From: Stenotrophomonas cyclobalanopsidis | Lineage (GTDB): Bacteria > Pseudomonadota > Gammaproteobacteria > Xanthomonadales > Xanthomonadaceae | NCBI RefSeq assembly: GCF_008710035.1 | Contig: NZ_VYKI01000014.1 | Coordinates: 17,880 to 59,731, forward strand | Direction of reading: 5' to 3' | DNA: 41,852 bases | Made by a program: the position numbers and the translations under genes | The notes under the pieces: model-generated | Database searches by the model: none | What the model was told of the DNA's origin: nothing | The model's input: only the letters and a program-made list of their open reading frames with translations | Shown here: one piece after another, positions 28,187 through 37,843 of the stretch | Layout: the number at the start of each line of letters is the position of its first letter | Position numbering within the stretch: position 1 is the stretch's first letter

Positions 28187-28681
28187 ATGCCGCACATCGC
28201 GGCAGACGCAATCCCTTCGACAGTGAATACTGCAGACCCGCGCAAGCGATTCCCTCGCTCTGCGCGGGTTCGCACGCGTGCCGAATATTCAACGGTCTTC
28301 AACGGCGCCCGCCGTGTGTCCGATCCGCTGATGACCCTGCACTGGCTGCCGGCTGACCGGCCGGCCAGGCTGGGTCTGGCGGTTTCCCGCAAGGTTGATC
28401 CGAACGCCGTGGGGCGTAACCGGATCAAGCGCGTCCTGCGCGACATCCTGCGTCAGACACGAACCGATATCCAGCCAGGCGACTTCGTCGTCGTGGCTCG
28501 TAGTGCTGCGCGTTCTGCCAGCAACGACGACATCCGCCAGGCCTTCCTGCGCCTGCTGCGGCGCCTGCGTGCATTGCCCGCGCCGGGCGTGGACGGCACA
28601 ATGCCGCCGCCAGATGGCATCGCACCTCCCTCTTTGATCGAGCCGGCATCGCGTCCCGGCCCCGCCGAGCCTGTCCGCTGA
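28187..28681 (+). CDS. rnpA: Ribonuclease P protein component
   Basis: This 164-residue protein binds the RNase P RNA and helps it cut the 5' leader from pre-tRNAs. The signature RNRIKR is at 77-82, inside [17 protein letters not shown]. Compared with E. coli RnpA (119 residues) it carries an N-terminal extension of about 20 residues and a Pro-rich C-terminal tail of about 33 residues (from PAPGVDG to the end). A GTG at 28223 might be an alternative start. The stop TGA overlaps the yidC ATG (TGATG), so translation of the two is coupled. The yidD gene that often lies here is absent. Confidence 0.95.
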   Translation: MPHIAADAIPSTVNTADPRKRFPRSARVRTRAEYSTVFNGARRVSDPLMTLHWLPADRPARLGLAVSRKVDPNAVGRNRIKRVLRDILRQTRTDIQPGDFVVVARSAARSASNDDIRQAFLRLLRRLRALPAPGVDGTMPPPDGIAPPSLIEPASRPGPAEPVR

Positions 28682-30399
28682 TGAACCAGACCCGCGTATT
28701 CCTTATTTTTGCCTGGCTGATGGTGGCCGTGTTCCTGTGGATGGAGTGGGGCCGTGAAAAGGCCGCGCCGACCCCGGCCCCGACCACCCCCTCGGCCCAG
28801 GCCGTCGCACAGAGCGTTCCGGGTGCGACCCCGGGCAGCATCCCCAGCGCGCAGGTCCCCGGTGCCCCGGGCCAGGCCGCGGCGCAGCAGGCCCAGGCCA
28901 GCGCCACCCCGGCCGCCCAGCGCGTGACCATCACCACCGACGTGCTGCGCCTGGTGGTGGACGGCGGCCGCGTGCTCGACGCCGAGCTGCTGCAGTTCCC
29001 GCAGTCCAAGCAAGAAGGCAGCGCCCCGGTGCGCCTGCTGACCGAAGACCCCGCGCATCCGTACAGCGCGATCAGCGGCTGGGCCAGCGAAGACAAGAAC
29101 ACCCCGGCGCCGGGCGCCGATGGCTTCAAGCTGGTCGGTGACGTCCGCGACTTCGTGCTGGCCGACGGCCAGAACGAACTGCAGATCCCGTTCGTGTGGA
29201 CCGCCGACAACGGCGTGACCATCAAGCGCACCCTGACCGTCTCGCGCAACGAGTACGCCGTGCGCTTCAAGGACGAGGTCAGCAACACCGGCGCCGCCCC
29301 GTGGAACGGCTACGTCTACCGCACCCTGGACCGTACCCCGACCATCCTGTCGCGGAACATGACCAACCCGGACTCGTTCAGCTTCAACGGTGCCACCTGG
29401 TACGACAACGACAAGAAGTACCAGCGTCGTGCGTTCAAGGATTACCTGGACGATGGCGCGCTGAACCAGAACATCACCGGCGGCTGGCTGGCGATGCTGC
29501 AGCACCACTTCTTCACCGCCTGGATCCCGCAGAAGGACCAGACCGCCCACTACGTGCTGTCGCAGGTAGCCGGCCGTGACCTGATCGAAGCGCGTGGCCC
29601 GGCCTTCACCGTGGCCCCGGGCCAGTCCACCAGCACCGAAGCCCGCCTGTGGGTCGGCCCGAAGCTGGTCAACCAGATCGCCAAGGAAGACGTGCCGGGC
29701 CTGGACCGCGTGGTCGACTACAGCCGCTTCTCGATGATGGCGGTGATCGGCCAGGGCCTGTTCTGGGTGCTGAACCAGGTGCACAAGCTGGTCGGCAACT
29801 GGGGCTGGGCCATCGTCGGCCTGGTCGTGCTGCTGAAGCTGGTGCTCTACCCGCTGTCGGCCGTGCAGTACAAGAGCGGTGCGAAGATGCGTCGCTTCCA
29901 GCCGCGCATCGCGCAGCTGAAGGAACGCTATGGCGATGACCGCCAGAAGTTCCAGACCGCGATGATGGAGCTGTACAAGAAGGAAAAGATCAATCCGATG
30001 GGCGGCTGCCTGCCGATCCTCATCCAGATGCCGATCTTCTTCGCGCTGTACTGGGTGCTGGTCGAGTCGGTCGAACTGCGCCAGGCGCCGTGGCTGGGCT
30101 GGATCCAGGATCTGACCGCGCGTGACCCGTACTTCATCCTGCCGGTCATCAACATGGCGGTGATGTGGGCCACGCAGAAGCTGACCCCGGCACCGGGCAT
30201 GGACCCGATGCAGCAGAAGATGATGCAGTTCATGCCGCTGGTCTTCGGCTTCATGATGGCCTTCATGCCGTCCGGCCTGGTCCTGTACTGGGTGGTCAAC
30301 GGCGGCCTGGGCCTGCTGCAGCAGTGGTGGATGACCAAGCGCCACGGCGGCGTGCCGCGGCGGGCGACCACCGCCCGGGCCCCGGTCATGATTAATTAA
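28681..30399 (+). CDS. yidC: Membrane protein insertase YidC (Oxa1 family)
   Basis: This 572-residue inner-membrane protein inserts and folds membrane proteins alone or with SecYEG. It has a first membrane helix (about 5-20), an Ala/Pro/Gln-rich linker (about 25-80), a large periplasmic P1 domain (about 80-340), and a C-terminal five-helix insertase core with the cytoplasmic hairpin [18 protein letters not shown] and [19 protein letters not shown]. Length is that of gammaproteobacterial YidC (about 550-580). The ATG overlaps the rnpA stop. It ends before a GTAG palindrome and a terminator. Confidence 0.97.
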   Translation: MNQTRVFLIFAWLMVAVFLWMEWGREKAAPTPAPTTPSAQAVAQSVPGATPGSIPSAQVPGAPGQAAAQQAQASATPAAQRVTITTDVLRLVVDGGRVLDAELLQFPQSKQEGSAPVRLLTEDPAHPYSAISGWASEDKNTPAPGADGFKLVGDVRDFVLADGQNELQIPFVWTADNGVTIKRTLTVSRNEYAVRFKDEVSNTGAAPWNGYVYRTLDRTPTILSRNMTNPDSFSFNGATWYDNDKKYQRRAFKDYLDDGALNQNITGGWLAMLQHHFFTAWIPQKDQTAHYVLSQVAGRDLIEARGPAFTVAPGQSTSTEARLWVGPKLVNQIAKEDVPGLDRVVDYSRFSMMAVIGQGLFWVLNQVHKLVGNWGWAIVGLVVLLKLVLYPLSAVQYKSGAKMRRFQPRIAQLKERYGDDRQKFQTAMMELYKKEKINPMGGCLPILIQMPIFFALYWVLVESVELRQAPWLGWIQDLTARDPYFILPVINMAVMWATQKLTPAPGMDPMQQKMMQFMPLVFGFMMAFMPSGLVLYWVVNGGLGLLQQWWMTKRHGGVPRRATTARAPVMIN

Positions 30400-30404
30400 T
30401 CCGG

Positions 30405-30461
30405 GTAGAGTCGGCCGTTGGTCGACTGGCGTTGGAACAGTCGACCAACGGTCGACGCTAC
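30405..30461. repeat. SMAG (GTAG) palindrome after yidC
   Basis: Begins GTAGAGTCGGCCGTTGGTCG and ends with the inverted copy (cgaccaacggtcgacgctac). The arms are centred on gttggtcgac/gtcgaccaac, a different stem from the other copies in this window. Confidence 0.75.
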
Positions 30462-30479
30462 CGATGCTGATCCCCGCAG

Positions 30480-30503
30480 AAGCCCGCCGCAAGGCGGGCT
30501 TTT
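30480..30503 (+). terminator. Rho-independent terminator after yidC
   Basis: aagcccgcc (30480-30488) and ggcgggctt (30493-30501) form a 9-bp stem around GCAA, followed by T. It closes the rpmH-rnpA-yidC unit. Confidence 0.85.
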
Positions 30504-30557
30504 CGCATGCGGGGTTAGAATCGCCCGCACACCGTGTCCCCATCCATCGAGCCTGCC

Positions 30558-33233
30558 ATGCCGCGTGCGTCGTCGTTCCGCCTGTTCCTGCCCTCGCTGC
30601 TGATGACCCTGGCCGTTGCCGGCTGCGGCGACAAGGAGGGCAAGGCGCCCGCCGCCGCCGCCGTCACCCAGCCCAGCGCACAGGCCGCCGCCGCCGCCGA
30701 TCCGGCCGCCGCGCCGCTGCTGGCCGCGCTGCAGAAGCAGCTCGATGGCTACCGCCGCATCATCGTGCTGCTAGCCGACGAGGAGCAGCAGAGCGCGGCC
30801 GACCGTGGCACGTCCACCCGCATCGGACAGCAGTTGTTCCACGACGGGCTGGAACAGCGCACCGCCATCGCCGCGCAGTTCGACAGCCTGCTGCGCGGTG
30901 GCAGCCCGCAGCGCTTCGCCACGCTGGGCACCGTGCTGGACTACATCGAATCGGCGCCGGAACTGTTCGATGCCGATCGCTTGGCCTTCCGCGAAGTGCT
31001 GCGCGACCTGCACGAACGTGTCGGCGCGGATTCCTCGCTGCCGGCGGTGAAGCTGCACCAGCGCATCGGCGAGGACCTGGACGCGCTGGATGAGATCGAG
31101 CGCAACTACAACCAGGAACTGACCCGCATCTTCAGCCGCTTCGAGCGCACCCGCGCCATCGACCTGAAGCGAGAGAAGTGGGAGGACTACATCGCCCACC
31201 TGCACAAGGACTACAGCCGCGAGGCGATCCTGCGCGACTACGGGGTGATCGAGCCGTACCCGATGTCGATGAAGGACAGTGACCGCGAGATCTTCGGCCG
31301 CGACCTGCCGGCCAAGACCGTGGTGCTGACCTTCGACGACGGCCCGCACAAGGCCTACACCGAAGAAGTGGTGGCCATCCTCAAGCGCTACGACGTGCCG
31401 GGCGTGTTCTTCGAAGTGGGCCGCAACCTGGGCAAGGTCGAGGCCGATGGCAAGGTCAGCCTGGGGCCGATGGCGAAGATCAGCCGCAGCCTGATGGAAG
31501 AGGGCTACGCGGTGGGCAACCACAGCCTGACCCATGCCCAGCTCTCGCGCACCACCGGCGATGCGCTGCGCCAGCAGGTGCTCGACACCGACACCCTGCT
31601 GAAGGATGTCGACAGCAAGCGTGCGCCGCTGTTCCGCTTCCCGTACGGCGCGCGCAACGCCGAAGGCCTGCAGCTGCTCAACGAAGCCGGCCTGAAGTCG
31701 ATCATGTGGAACATCGATTCGATGGATTGGGCCGACCCGGTGCCGGAATCGATCGTGCAGCGCGTGCTCGGCCAGGTGAACAAGGAACAGCGCGGCATCA
31801 TCCTGTTCCATGACATCCACGACCGCGCGGTGAAGGCGCTGCCGCAGATCCTTGATCGGCTGATTGCCGAGGGTTACCAGTTCGCCGGTTGGAACGGCCG
31901 CGAGTTCACCGTCGCCCGTGCACGCAAGGGCGCGACCAGCGACGCCACGGTCACCACCGGCTACGAGAAGTCGTGGGCGATCGTGGTCGGCATCGACAAC
32001 TACGCCAAGTGGCCAAAGCTGGAATATGCCAGCCACGATGCGCAGGCGGTGGCCGACACCCTCACCGGGCAGTTCGGTTTCCCGTCCTCGCAGGTGATCG
32101 TGCTGAAGAACGAGCAGGCCACCCGCAACAACATCCTGGCCGCCTTCCACGACCGCCTTGCCGACGACCGTACCGGCAAAAATGACCGCGTGTTCGTGTT
32201 CTTCGCCGGGCACGGCGCCACCCGCCAGCTCGCTTCAGGCCGCGACCTCGGCTACATCATCCCGGTGGATTCGGACCCGAAGGAATTCGCCACCGACGCC
32301 ATCGCGATGACCGATATCCAGAACATCGCCGAGAGCATGCAGGCCAAACACGTGATGTTCGTGATGGATGCCTGCTACAGCGGCCTGGGCCTGACCCGCG
32401 GTGGCCCGTCGTCGTCGTCGTTCCTGCGCGAGAACGCACGCCGCAGCGCGCGGCAGATGCTGACCGCCGGCGGTGCCGACCAGCAGGTGGCCGATGCAGG
32501 CCCGAACGGCCATTCGGTGTTCACCTGGGTGCTGCTGCAGGCGCTGGCCGGCAAGGGCGACCTCAATGGCGATGGCCTGATCACCGGTACCGAACTGGCC
32601 GCCTACGTGGCGCCGGCGGTGTCGGCCGTCTCGCACCAGACTCCGGCCTTCGGCAGCCTGCCCGGTTCGCAGGGCGGCGAGTTCGTGTTCCAGGTGCCGG
32701 ACAGCCAGGAATACCTCAACGCCGATACGCACCAGCTGACCCCGGATGCCATCGCACTGAACAACAAGGTCGACGCCGCGCAGGATGCCAAGGGCGCGCA
32801 GGCGCCGGTGACCGTGGCCGACCTGCAGGGCGGCAAGGCCAAACTGGTGGTGCCCACTGCCGGCCCCGCCTCGGACCGCCAGCGCGCGCAGCAGGCCAAC
32901 GACCGTGGCCTGCAGCTGTACCGTGAAAAGCAGTACGACGAAGCCGTCGCGCAGTTCACCGAAGCGTTGAAGCTGCGGCCTGATTTTGCCCAGGCGGCCA
33001 ACAACCTCGGCTTCGTCTACTACCGCCAGCAGCGCTACGCCGAAGCCGCGCGCTGGCTGGAGAACACCCTGAAGATCGACCCGTCGCGCGCGGTGGCCCA
33101 CCTCAACCTGGGCGATGCCTACTTCAACGCCGGCGACAAGGCCAAGGCGAAGCAGGCCTACACCACCTACCTCGCCCTGCAGCCGCAGGGCAGCGGGGCC
33201 GCGCAGGCGCGCGCGCAGCTGGAGAAGCTCTGA
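30558..33233 (+). CDS. Three-domain lipoprotein: NodB polysaccharide deacetylase + caspase-like peptidase + TPR
   Basis: This encodes 891 residues from the ATG at 30558. The lipoprotein signal is AVAGC with C23 lipidated; +2 is Gly, so outer-membrane sorting is expected. After an Ala/Pro-rich linker and a helical region (about 50-235) comes a full NodB domain (250-440): D260-D261 (TFDDGPH), H322/H326 (NHSLTH), RFPYG 360-364, DSMDW 387-391, LFHD 416-419. Next is a caspase-like C14 domain (470-710) with dyad H552 (GHG) and C606 (DACYSG), and an EF-hand-like loop D668-E679 (DLNGDGLITGTE). Two or three TPRs end the protein (780-880). All catalytic residues look intact. A peptidoglycan or exopolysaccharide deacetylase role and a protease role are inferred from the families; I know of no described function for this fusion. 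It stops 3 bp before mnmE. Confidence 0.93.
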   Translation: MPRASSFRLFLPSLLMTLAVAGCGDKEGKAPAAAAVTQPSAQAAAAADPAAAPLLAALQKQLDGYRRIIVLLADEEQQSAADRGTSTRIGQQLFHDGLEQRTAIAAQFDSLLRGGSPQRFATLGTVLDYIESAPELFDADRLAFREVLRDLHERVGADSSLPAVKLHQRIGEDLDALDEIERNYNQELTRIFSRFERTRAIDLKREKWEDYIAHLHKDYSREAILRDYGVIEPYPMSMKDSDREIFGRDLPAKTVVLTFDDGPHKAYTEEVVAILKRYDVPGVFFEVGRNLGKVEADGKVSLGPMAKISRSLMEEGYAVGNHSLTHAQLSRTTGDALRQQVLDTDTLLKDVDSKRAPLFRFPYGARNAEGLQLLNEAGLKSIMWNIDSMDWADPVPESIVQRVLGQVNKEQRGIILFHDIHDRAVKALPQILDRLIAEGYQFAGWNGREFTVARARKGATSDATVTTGYEKSWAIVVGIDNYAKWPKLEYASHDAQAVADTLTGQFGFPSSQVIVLKNEQATRNNILAAFHDRLADDRTGKNDRVFVFFAGHGATRQLASGRDLGYIIPVDSDPKEFATDAIAMTDIQNIAESMQAKHVMFVMDACYSGLGLTRGGPSSSSFLRENARRSARQMLTAGGADQQVADAGPNGHSVFTWVLLQALAGKGDLNGDGLITGTELAAYVAPAVSAVSHQTPAFGSLPGSQGGEFVFQVPDSQEYLNADTHQLTPDAIALNNKVDAAQDAKGAQAPVTVADLQGGKAKLVVPTAGPASDRQRAQQANDRGLQLYREKQYDEAVAQFTEALKLRPDFAQAANNLGFVYYRQQRYAEAARWLENTLKIDPSRAVAHLNLGDAYFNAGDKAKAKQAYTTYLALQPQGSGAAQARAQLEKL

Positions 33234-33236
33234 GCC

Positions 33237-34586
33237 ATGAACGATGTGACCCGCACCGACACCATCGTCGCCATCGCCAGTGCCCCCGGCGCGGGCGGTG
33301 TCGGCCTGCTGCGCCTGTCCGGCCCGCGTGCCGCGGCGGTTGCAAACGCGCTGGGCGCGCCCACGCTGCGCCCGCGCCATGCGCACTACGCGCGACTGCG
33401 CGACGCCGACGGCGAGGTGATCGACGATGGCATCGTGTTGTGGTTCCCCGCGCCGAACAGCTTCACCGGCGAGGAAGTGGTGGAACTGCAGGGCCACGGC
33501 AGCCCCGTTCTGCTGCAGCAGCTGGTCGCGCGCTGCATCGCGCTCGGCGCGCGCCAGGCGCGGCCGGGTGAGTTCAGCGAACGCGCGTTCCTCAACGGCA
33601 AGCTCGACCTGGCCCAGGCCGAGGCCATCGCCGACCTGATCGCCGCGGGCGACAACCGCGCCGCGCGCGCGGCACGCCGTTCGCTGGATGGCGTGTTCTC
33701 GCGCCGCATCGATACAGTGGTTGAACAGCTGGTGCTGCTGCGCATCCACGTGGAAGCGGCCATCGACTTCGCCGACGAACCGCTGGATACCCTGGGCGGT
33801 GCGCAGGTGCGGCGTGGGCTGGAACAGGCGCGCGCTGATCTGGCCCTGCTGCGTCGTGATGCCGAGCGCGGCCGTCGCCTGCGCGATGGCCTGCACGCGG
33901 TGCTGATCGGCCCGCCGAATGCCGGTAAGAGCTCACTGCTCAATGCATTGGCCGGAAGCGAGCGCGCCATCGTCACCGACATCGCCGGCACCACCCGCGA
34001 CACCCTTCGCGAAACCATCCGCCTGGACGGTCTGGAGCTGACCCTGGTCGACACCGCCGGCCTGCGCGATGGCGGCGACGCCATCGAACGCGAAGGCATG
34101 CGCCGCGCCCACGTGGAGATCGAACGCACCGACCTGGCACTCATCGTGCTGGATGCGCGCGACCCCGCCGCCGGTGAAGCCGCGCTGGGTGAGTCCGTGG
34201 CCGCCGTACCGCACAAGGTCTACATCCACAACAAGTCGGACCTGCTGGCGGCGTTGCCGACGCTGGATGACCCGGACCGCGTGTTTGTTTCGGCCGCCAC
34301 CGGTGCAGGCCTGGAAGACCTGCACGCGCGCCTGCGTTCGATTGCCTCGGCCGGAGCAGGGGAGCAGGTGGACGGCGAGTTCTCGGCCCGAACCCGCCAT
34401 GTGGATGCGATCGAACGCGCGCAGGAACATGCGCAGCGCGCCGATGGCGAGCTGGTGCATGAACACTTGGAACTGGCCGCCGAGGAACTGCGGCTGGCGC
34501 ACGACGCGCTGGGCGAGATCACCGGGCAGATGAGTGCGGATGACCTGCTGGGCAGGATTTTCTCCAGCTTCTGCATCGGGAAGTAA
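33237..34586 (+). CDS. mnmE: tRNA modification GTPase MnmE (TrmE)
   Basis: This 449-residue protein works with MnmG to add carboxymethylaminomethyl to wobble uridine 34 of certain tRNAs. The N-terminal tetrahydrofolate-binding domain is about 1-120 ([21 protein letters not shown]). A helical domain follows, with an inserted G domain (P-loop GPPNAGKS 225-232, DTAG 272-275, NKSD 332-335), and the C-terminal FCIGK carries the conserved Cys447. It lies 3 bp after the lipoprotein gene, so the two are co-transcribed and perhaps translationally coupled. It ends just before a GTAG palindrome pair. Confidence 0.97.
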   Translation: MNDVTRTDTIVAIASAPGAGGVGLLRLSGPRAAAVANALGAPTLRPRHAHYARLRDADGEVIDDGIVLWFPAPNSFTGEEVVELQGHGSPVLLQQLVARCIALGARQARPGEFSERAFLNGKLDLAQAEAIADLIAAGDNRAARAARRSLDGVFSRRIDTVVEQLVLLRIHVEAAIDFADEPLDTLGGAQVRRGLEQARADLALLRRDAERGRRLRDGLHAVLIGPPNAGKSSLLNALAGSERAIVTDIAGTTRDTLRETIRLDGLELTLVDTAGLRDGGDAIEREGMRRAHVEIERTDLALIVLDARDPAAGEAALGESVAAVPHKVYIHNKSDLLAALPTLDDPDRVFVSAATGAGLEDLHARLRSIASAGAGEQVDGEFSARTRHVDAIERAQEHAQRADGELVHEHLELAAEELRLAHDALGEITGQMSADDLLGRIFSSFCIGK

Positions 34587-34588
34587 CT

Positions 34589-34648
34589 GTAGAGCCGAGC
34601 CCATGCTCGGCTGTTCTGCCGGTCAGCCGAGCATGGGCTCGGCTCTAC
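34589..34648. repeat. SMAG (GTAG) palindrome pair after mnmE
   Basis: gtagagccgagcccatgctcgg at its start is shown here by its arms gccgagc and gctcggc, followed by the inverted element ending ggctcggctctac. It starts 2 bp after the mnmE stop. Confidence 0.85.
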
Positions 34649-34723
34649 AGGTGCAGGCTTCCCCCACCTGTCACATTCCCGCCGCATACTGAACCCCATC
34701 ACATACCGCTTGGGGAAGTCGCA

Positions 34724-35830
34724 GTGAAGTCGTGGGGTTGTGCGTTGCTGTTGTCGCTGGCCGTGGCACCATCGGTGGCCATGAGTGCTGAAACTTCCAC
34801 GCCGGCGACCGCGAAGGTCTCCGTCTACGGCCACCGCGGCGCAAGCGCGCTGCTGCCCGAGCACACGCTGGCGGCCTACGCGCAGGCCATCACCGATGGC
34901 GCCGACTACATCGAACCCGACCTGGTGATGACCAAGGACGGCGTGCTGGTGGCCCGCCACGAGAACGAGATCGGTGGCACCACCGATGTGGCCGAGCACA
35001 AGGAATTCGCCAAGCGGAAGACCACCAAGGTCATCGACGGCGAGACGGTGGAAGGCTGGTTCACCGAAGACTTCACCCTGGCCGAACTGAAGACCCTCTA
35101 CACCCGCGAGCGCCTGCCGGAGCTGCGCAGCACCGCGTTCGACGGCCAGTTCCGCATCGCCACCCTGGACGAGATCCTGGCCTTCCTGATGCAGCAGGCC
35201 GGCCGCGCCAACCGCGGCATCGGCCTGGTGCCGGAGATCAAGCACCCGACCTACTTCCAGTCCATCGGCCTGCCGATGGAAGACAAGGTGCTGGCCGCGC
35301 TGCGCGGCAATGCCTACACCGCCGTCGCGCCGGTGACGATCCAGTCGTTCGAGACCGCCAACCTGCGCTACCTGCGCGGCAAGATCGGCCGTGGCGGCAA
35401 CATCCGCCTGCTGCAGCTGCTGTGGAAGGGCGATGCCCGCCCGGCCGATGTGGTCAAGGCCGGTGGCACGCTCAGCTATGCGCAGATGATGACCCCGGCC
35501 GGGCTGAAGGACATCGCCAGCTACGCCGATGGCATCGGTCCGGAACTGCGTTCGATTATCCCGCTGGAGGCCAACGGTGCGCTGGGCACGCCGACCGCGC
35601 TGGTGCGCGATGCGCATGCGGCCGGCCTTATGGTCATCCCGTACACGTTCCGCCCGGAAAACCATTTCCAGGCCAGCAACCTGCGCAAGGGCGCCGACAG
35701 CGCGCGCAACCCGGAAGGCTCGATCGCCGAGATGCGCGCCTACCTGGCCACCGGCATCGATGCGTTCTTCACCGATGACCCGGCGCTGGGCCGGCAGGCG
35801 GTGGATGGCATGGGCGCCGCGGGGAACTGA
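34724..35830 (+). CDS. glpQ: Glycerophosphodiester phosphodiesterase (GlpQ-like, secreted)
   Basis: This 368-residue protein has a Sec signal peptide (about 1-22, ending AMSA) and the GDPD TIM barrel. Catalytic residues are visible at H37-R38 (YGHRGAS), E64 and D66 (YIEPDLV), and H79 (ARHE). It hydrolyses glycerophosphodiesters to glycerol-3-phosphate and an alcohol in the periplasm. Length is close to E. coli GlpQ (358). It stands alone, with a GTAG palindrome on each side. The 76-bp leader has a CTGTCACA half-site like a Pho box, but the second half is not convincing. Confidence 0.93.
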   Translation: MKSWGCALLLSLAVAPSVAMSAETSTPATAKVSVYGHRGASALLPEHTLAAYAQAITDGADYIEPDLVMTKDGVLVARHENEIGGTTDVAEHKEFAKRKTTKVIDGETVEGWFTEDFTLAELKTLYTRERLPELRSTAFDGQFRIATLDEILAFLMQQAGRANRGIGLVPEIKHPTYFQSIGLPMEDKVLAALRGNAYTAVAPVTIQSFETANLRYLRGKIGRGGNIRLLQLLWKGDARPADVVKAGGTLSYAQMMTPAGLKDIASYADGIGPELRSIIPLEANGALGTPTALVRDAHAAGLMVIPYTFRPENHFQASNLRKGADSARNPEGSIAEMRAYLATGIDAFFTDDPALGRQAVDGMGAAGN

Positions 35831-35840
35831 CGCTGCAACG

Positions 35841-35908
35841 CGTCGCCGGGCATGGCCCGGCGCTACCCCGGACGCCCACACACGGTAGCGCCGGGCCATG
35901 CCCGGCGG
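35841..35908. repeat. SMAG (GTAG) palindrome pair, CGCCGGGC subfamily
   Basis: gccgggcatggcccggcgctac (its arms are gccgggc and gcccggc) and, facing it, gtagcgccgggccatgcccg. Between the convergent phosphodiesterase and rhomboid genes. Confidence 0.85.
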
Positions 35909-35917
35909 CCCCTCGCC

Positions 35918-36688
35918 TCAACCGCGTGGGTCTTCCGGCCGGCGGAACGGGATCACCACGTAATCGTTCCCCTCGCGCGGCTGCCACAGCACCGGCACGC
36001 GGCGCGGCGAAGGCGGCTCGAGCTCGTCGTCGGCCAGTGCCTCGACCTCGTCTTCCTCATCCTCCCAGCTGTAGTGCGGGCGCGGCGTCATCGGGTCGGC
36101 GTTGCGGAACAGCAGCGCGGCGATGATGCCGGCGAAGGCACCGCCCATGTGCGACTGCCAGGACACGCCGTCGGCATGGGGCAGGATGGTCATCAGCATG
36201 CCGCCGTAGAACAGCATGCCGATCAGGCCGGTGGCGATCGCCGCGCGGTCACGGCGCAGCAGGCCCAGGCTGGCCAGCAGGAACATCAGGCCGTGGGTCA
36301 CGCCGCTGGCCCCCAGGTGCACGCTGCCGGGGTTGCCCAGCATCCACGCGCCGATGCCCGAACCCAGCCACAGCAGGGGCAGGGCACGCACGGTGGCCTT
36401 CGGGTACACGCTGCCGGCCAGGGTGCCGAGGATCAGGATCGCAAAGCCATTGGCGGCGATGTGCTCGACCGAGGCATGCAGCATCGGCCCGCCGATCAGC
36501 CCCAGCAGGCCCTTGGCCTCCAGCGGCGCGACCGCCCACGGCCGCCAGTCGAAGCTGCCCTGCAGGGCGAACACGGCCAGCAGCACCAGCACGGCGCCGA
36601 GGCTGACATTGAACGCCCGCAGGATGCGCAGGCGGTCGTTGCGGGGGGCCGGCACGTCACCGGCGGGCAGGGGCGTGTTGTTGTCCAT
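35918..36688 (-). CDS. Rhomboid-family intramembrane serine protease
   Basis: This 256-residue membrane protein has about six helices, the catalytic serine S128 in GASGVTHG and histidine H180 in WQSHMGGAFAG, and HASVEHIAAN (H76 and N80) for the oxyanion region. Rhomboids cut single-pass membrane proteins within the bilayer. An acidic C-terminal tail follows (about 205-256; SWEDEEDEVEALADDE), which ends PFRRPEDPRG. It lies 107 bp downstream of the TerC gene on the same strand and may share its transcript. The substrate is unknown. Confidence 0.92.
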   Translation of the reverse strand: MDNNTPLPAGDVPAPRNDRLRILRAFNVSLGAVLVLLAVFALQGSFDWRPWAVAPLEAKGLLGLIGGPMLHASVEHIAANGFAILILGTLAGSVYPKATVRALPLLWLGSGIGAWMLGNPGSVHLGASGVTHGLMFLLASLGLLRRDRAAIATGLIGMLFYGGMLMTILPHADGVSWQSHMGGAFAGIIAALLFRNADPMTPRPHYSWEDEEDEVEALADDELEPPSPRRVPVLWQPREGNDYVVIPFRRPEDPRG

Positions 36689-36748
36689 ACCTCAGCAATG
36701 GCGGTGGCCGGCGCGAAACCAAGGCCAGCGCAACGGGAGAGTGGAAGC

Positions 36749-36773
36749 GGCCGACGGGACAATCCCGCCGGCC
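36749..36773 (-). terminator. Hairpin downstream of the TerC gene
   Basis: ggccgacggga (36749-36759) and tcccgccggcc (36763-36773) form an 11-bp stem with one mismatch around CAA, 22 bp after the TerC stop. There is no T tract, so it may only partly end transcription before the rhomboid gene. Confidence 0.3.
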
Positions 36774-36795
36774 GGGTGCCGCAGGCCGCTCAGAC

Positions 36796-37758
36796 TCAGG
36801 CCTGGCCGGCGTCTTCCTTCGGCGGGTACTTCAGGCTGAGCACCACGGTGGCGGCAATGATCGCTGCCACCACGCCCAGCGACACCGGGGTCGGGATCTT
36901 GAACAGGTCGATGATCATCATCTTGATGCCGATGAAGCCCAGCACCAGCGCCAGGCCATACGGCAGCAGGTGGAAGCGGTCGGCCATGCCGGCCAGCAGG
37001 AAGAACATCGCACGCAGGCCCAGCACCGCGAACACGTTGGAGGTGAGCACGATGAACGGGTCGGTGGTGATGGCGAAGATCGCCGGGATGCTGTCCACCG
37101 CGAAGATCACGTCGGTCACCGCGATCAGGATCAGCACCGCGAACAGCGGGGTGAACCAGCGCTTGCCGTCGCGCATCACGCTCATCGCGTTGCCGGCGTA
37201 GTCCGGCAGCAGGCGCAGGTGCCTGCGCATCCAGCGCAGGGCCGGGTTGGTTTCCAGGTCCGGCTCCTGGCCGGCGGCGAACCACATCTTCCAGCCGGTG
37301 AAGAGCAGGAAGGCACCGAACACGTAGAGCAGCCAATGGAACTGGCTGATGAGCACGCTGCCGGCGAAGATCATGATCGTACGCAGCACGATCGCACCCA
37401 GGATGCCGATGATCAGCACCTTCTGGCGCTGTTCTTCCGGCACCGCGAAGTAGCTCATGATCATCAGGAAGACAAAGATGTTGTCCACCGCCAGGGCCTT
37501 CTCGACCAGGTAGCCGGTCAGGAACTCCAGGCCGACCTTGTTGGCCACCACCTGGCCAGCGGTCTCGCTGAGGTAGTACCAGAGGCCTGCGTTGAACAGC
37601 AGGGCCAGCACGACCCAGCCGATGGACCACCACAGGGCCTCCTTGAAGGTGACCTTGTGCGGTCCGCCATGTCGCATCAACACCAGGTCGACGAGCAGGG
37701 CGATGATGACCACCGCCACGAAGCCGCCCCACATCCACACATTACCGATCGTCTGCAT
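36796..37758 (-). CDS. TerC-family membrane protein (Alx-like manganese exporter)
   Basis: This 320-residue multi-pass inner-membrane protein is of the TerC/Alx family, with about nine helices and the two conserved acidic signatures KALAVDNIFVF and DVIFAVDSIPAIFAI. Length equals E. coli Alx (321). The start ATG at 37758 (MQTIGNVWMWGG) matches the family; a longer frame reaches into the riboswitch and is rejected. The leader carries a yybP-ykoY (Mn2+) riboswitch, as with alx and mntP in E. coli, so a role in manganese export or insertion into secreted proteins is likely. Confidence 0.9.
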   Translation of the reverse strand: MQTIGNVWMWGGFVAVVIIALLVDLVLMRHGGPHKVTFKEALWWSIGWVVLALLFNAGLWYYLSETAGQVVANKVGLEFLTGYLVEKALAVDNIFVFLMIMSYFAVPEEQRQKVLIIGILGAIVLRTIMIFAGSVLISQFHWLLYVFGAFLLFTGWKMWFAAGQEPDLETNPALRWMRRHLRLLPDYAGNAMSVMRDGKRWFTPLFAVLILIAVTDVIFAVDSIPAIFAITTDPFIVLTSNVFAVLGLRAMFFLLAGMADRFHLLPYGLALVLGFIGIKMMIIDLFKIPTPVSLGVVAAIIAATVVLSLKYPPKEDAGQA

Positions 37759-37843
37759 TGGGAATATCCGTTGGAAAGATGAATGCCAGGCCGGACGGCG
37801 AGGATCTGCAACGGAGGATCGGGAGGGGGATCCAGGGACAGAG

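Noticed and set aside
33744..33759. A sixth parS-like sequence in mnmE
   Set aside because: Only the inner 11 of 16 positions match (ATCCACGTGGAAG); outer bases differ, so binding is doubtful.
34668..34700. Pho box upstream of the glycerophosphodiesterase gene
   Set aside because: CTGTCACA is present once, but the second half is not close to consensus.
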